Both the position numbers and the translations under genes were made by a program. DNA of 64,000 nt from Sphingobacteriaceae bacterium (lineage in GTDB: Bacteria > Bacteroidota > Bacteroidia > Sphingobacteriales > Sphingobacteriaceae). The stretch lies in contig JAHEGO010000002.1 in the NCBI GenBank assembly GCA_024645045.1, positions 1 to 64,000 on the forward strand. The letters are read 5' to 3'. The notes under the pieces are model-generated. The model did no database searches and had not been told where the DNA came from. It was given only the letters and a program-made list of their open reading frames with translations. Of this stretch, positions 62,627 to 64,000 are shown piece after piece. Position 1 is the first letter of the stretch. The number at the start of each line of letters is the position of its first letter.

Positions 62627-63358
62627 ATGGGAACACCAATTAAACCTTATTACTCAGATGCTTCAAAGAAAACAGAGGTAGCCAGCATGTTTAACAACAT
62701 AGCCAAGACTTACGATTTTCTAAATCATTTTCTTTCATTAGGAATAGATATCATTTGGAGAAAAAAAGCGATTGCTTGTTTATTGAAAGATCAACCAAAA
62801 TATATTTTGGATGTAGCAACAGGTACTGGCGATTTTGCATTTGAGGCTTTATCGAAACTGAATCCAGAAAAGCTCATTGGAGTAGATATTTCTGAAGGTA
62901 TGTTAGCCATTGCTCAAGAAAAAATTATCAAAAGAAAAGAAGGCCATCGCATGAAAGTGCAAGTGGGTGATTCGGAAAATTTAATTTTTGATGACCACAC
63001 CTTTGATGCGGTAACGGTTAGTTTTGGTGTTCGTAATTTTGAAAATCTAGAAAAAGGATTAACATCTATAAATAGGGTGTTAAAACCGGGAGGGAAATTA
63101 GTGGTATTAGAATTTTCAAACCCTAAAAAATTCCCTATCAAACAATTATATCAATTCTATTCATTTAAATTACTTCCCTTATTTGGAAAGCTTTTTTCAA
63201 ATGATGCAAGGGCCTATACATACTTACCCGAATCGGTGAGGGCTTTCCCAGATGGCGAACAATTTTTAGCAGTAATGGAGCGTTCTGGTTTTGACAAACG
63301 AGAAGCGAAAATCTTAGGTATGGGTATTTGTTCAATTTATATTGGTGTAAAAAATTGA
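62627..63358 (+). CDS. ubiE: Demethylmenaquinone methyltransferase UbiE/MenG
   Basis: The SAM-dependent methylation step of menaquinone synthesis, 243 aa. VASMFNNIAKTYDFLNHFLS starts the family. The SAM-binding motif LDVATGTGDFAFEAL, the GVDISEGMLAIAQEK strand, and SFGVRNFENLEKGL are all present. Menaquinone is the usual Bacteroidota respiratory quinone. The stop overlaps the start of the next gene by two bases (TTGA), so a porT-like gene is translationally coupled to it, an arrangement recurrent in Bacteroidota. Confidence 0.96.
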   Translation: MGTPIKPYYSDASKKTEVASMFNNIAKTYDFLNHFLSLGIDIIWRKKAIACLLKDQPKYILDVATGTGDFAFEALSKLNPEKLIGVDISEGMLAIAQEKIIKRKEGHRMKVQVGDSENLIFDDHTFDAVTVSFGVRNFENLEKGLTSINRVLKPGGKLVVLEFSNPKKFPIKQLYQFYSFKLLPLFGKLFSNDARAYTYLPESVRAFPDGEQFLAVMERSGFDKREAKILGMGICSIYIGVKN

Positions 63359-64000
63359 AAAAGATTTTATTGTTAATGCTTTTAATGACTTTTGTTTTGC
63401 GTTCATTTGCGCAAGATAATACCCCTGGATACGATAGGCAGAAATACCATTTCGGCTTTTCAATGGGGTATAATTCTTCTTCTTTAAAAGTAATTAAAAA
63501 CGAAAATTTTTATCAACCAGATTCACTTTTGGCAATTTCTCCATTAGCTGGTCCAGGCTTTAATTTGGGTTTAGTTGCAGATGTTTTATTATATAAACAT
63601 GTTAATTTAAGGTTTACACCTAATTTATCATTCGTAGATCGTTCATTACAATATACTTTTCTTGATGAAAGAAAAAACACCATTCGATCAATAGAATCTA
63701 CCTATGTAGAATTTCCATTAGACGTTAAAATAAAAGCAGATCGAAGAAGAAATGTTGGATTTTATGTCATTGGGGGATTAAAATATTCTTACGACGTTAT
63801 TTCTAATAAAAAAGTAACAAAAGGGGAAGACCCATTTGATGAAGCAACTAGAAAAGTGAAATTAGTAAGTTCTGGCTTGTCCTATGAATGGGGCTTTGGA
63901 TGGGATTTATACTATCAATACTTTAGGTTTACGCCAGAGATTAAATTCCAACATGGCATAACCGATTTGCTTAAAAAAGAAGACCACATTTATGCTAGAC
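63355..64000 (+). CDS. porT: PorT-like T9SS outer-membrane beta-barrel protein (partial, cut by window end)
   Basis: The reading frame starts at a TTG that overlaps the ubiE stop and stays open to the window edge (215 codons). It has a signal peptide (KKILLLMLLMTFVLRSFA, before QDNTPGY) and a beta-barrel region with FGFSMGYNSSSLK, VNLRFTPNLSFVDRSLQYTF, ESTYVEFPLDVKIKA and the C-terminal YEWGFGWDLYYQYFRFTPEIKF. These match PorT, an outer-membrane component of type IX secretion. The location after ubiE agrees with PorT in other Bacteroidota. The start is inferred: no ATG gives a better signal peptide. Confidence 0.8.
   Translation, partial: MKKILLLMLLMTFVLRSFAQDNTPGYDRQKYHFGFSMGYNSSSLKVIKNENFYQPDSLLAISPLAGPGFNLGLVADVLLYKHVNLRFTPNLSFVDRSLQYTFLDERKNTIRSIESTYVEFPLDVKIKADRRRNVGFYVIGGLKYSYDVISNKKVTKGEDPFDEATRKVKLVSSGLSYEWGFGWDLYYQYFRFTPEIKFQHGITDLLKKEDHIYAR

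Overview
The window is 64 kb of AT-rich chromosome from a member of the Bacteroidota, probably an aerobic or facultative free-living lineage (Chitinophagales, Sphingobacteriales or Flavobacteriales-like; the order cannot be fixed from this sequence). The evidence is three proteins with type IX secretion (T9SS) C-terminal sorting domains, a porT-like gene after ubiE, DUF3098, a fused RibBA, an ECF sigma factor, near-absence of Shine-Dalgarno sequences, and many TAnnTTTG-type -7 promoter boxes. It is an ordinary chromosomal region: I see no prophage, insertion sequence, integrase, CRISPR array or toxin-antitoxin module.

Layout. 1-130: the 3' end of a 5S rRNA and the rRNA operon terminator. 131-7548: an orphan small protein, tRNA-Met (minus strand), a START-like protein with an LptF/G permease, three glycosyltransferases (GT9, GT4, GT2) and ribBA. 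7553-19217: a giant TamB-like protein (minus) beside divergent tsaD, a secreted endonuclease I, recA, nth, and an ECF sigma factor followed by a small anti-sigma-like protein. 19448-28686: uvrA, a minus-strand ftsX-DUF3098-uppP-truB-ribF operon, and leuS. 28687-36488: the cell-shape operon mreB-mreC-mreD-mrdA-rodA preceded by purN-purH, all on the minus strand.

36594-55511 is an aromatic catabolism region. Tyrosine/homogentisate genes (hppD, hmgA, a fumarylacetoacetase and a flavin reductase) lie next to a phenylacetate set (paaE divergent from paaA-B-C-D-G-H-I-J-Y-Z), followed by a Crp/Fnr-family regulator, a second enoyl-CoA hydratase and a fused alpha/beta 2-oxoacid dehydrogenase E1. Together these could take tyrosine to fumarate plus acetoacetate, and phenylacetyl-CoA to acetyl-CoA plus succinyl-CoA. 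No phenylacetate-CoA ligase (paaK) is present in the window.

55511-64000: a small exported protein, two tandem paralogous T9SS metallopeptidases (about 1040 aa each), ubiE, and the start of a PorT-like outer-membrane protein cut by the window edge.

The more unusual observations are: an apparent non-AUG (AUU) start for tamB; -7 boxes so close to start codons that leaderless transcripts are likely; perfect palindromes on the promoters of the aromatic genes; a GT9 enzyme with paired four-cysteine motifs; and several convergent gene pairs with no space between stop codons. Nothing here is clearly a new defence or mobile system.
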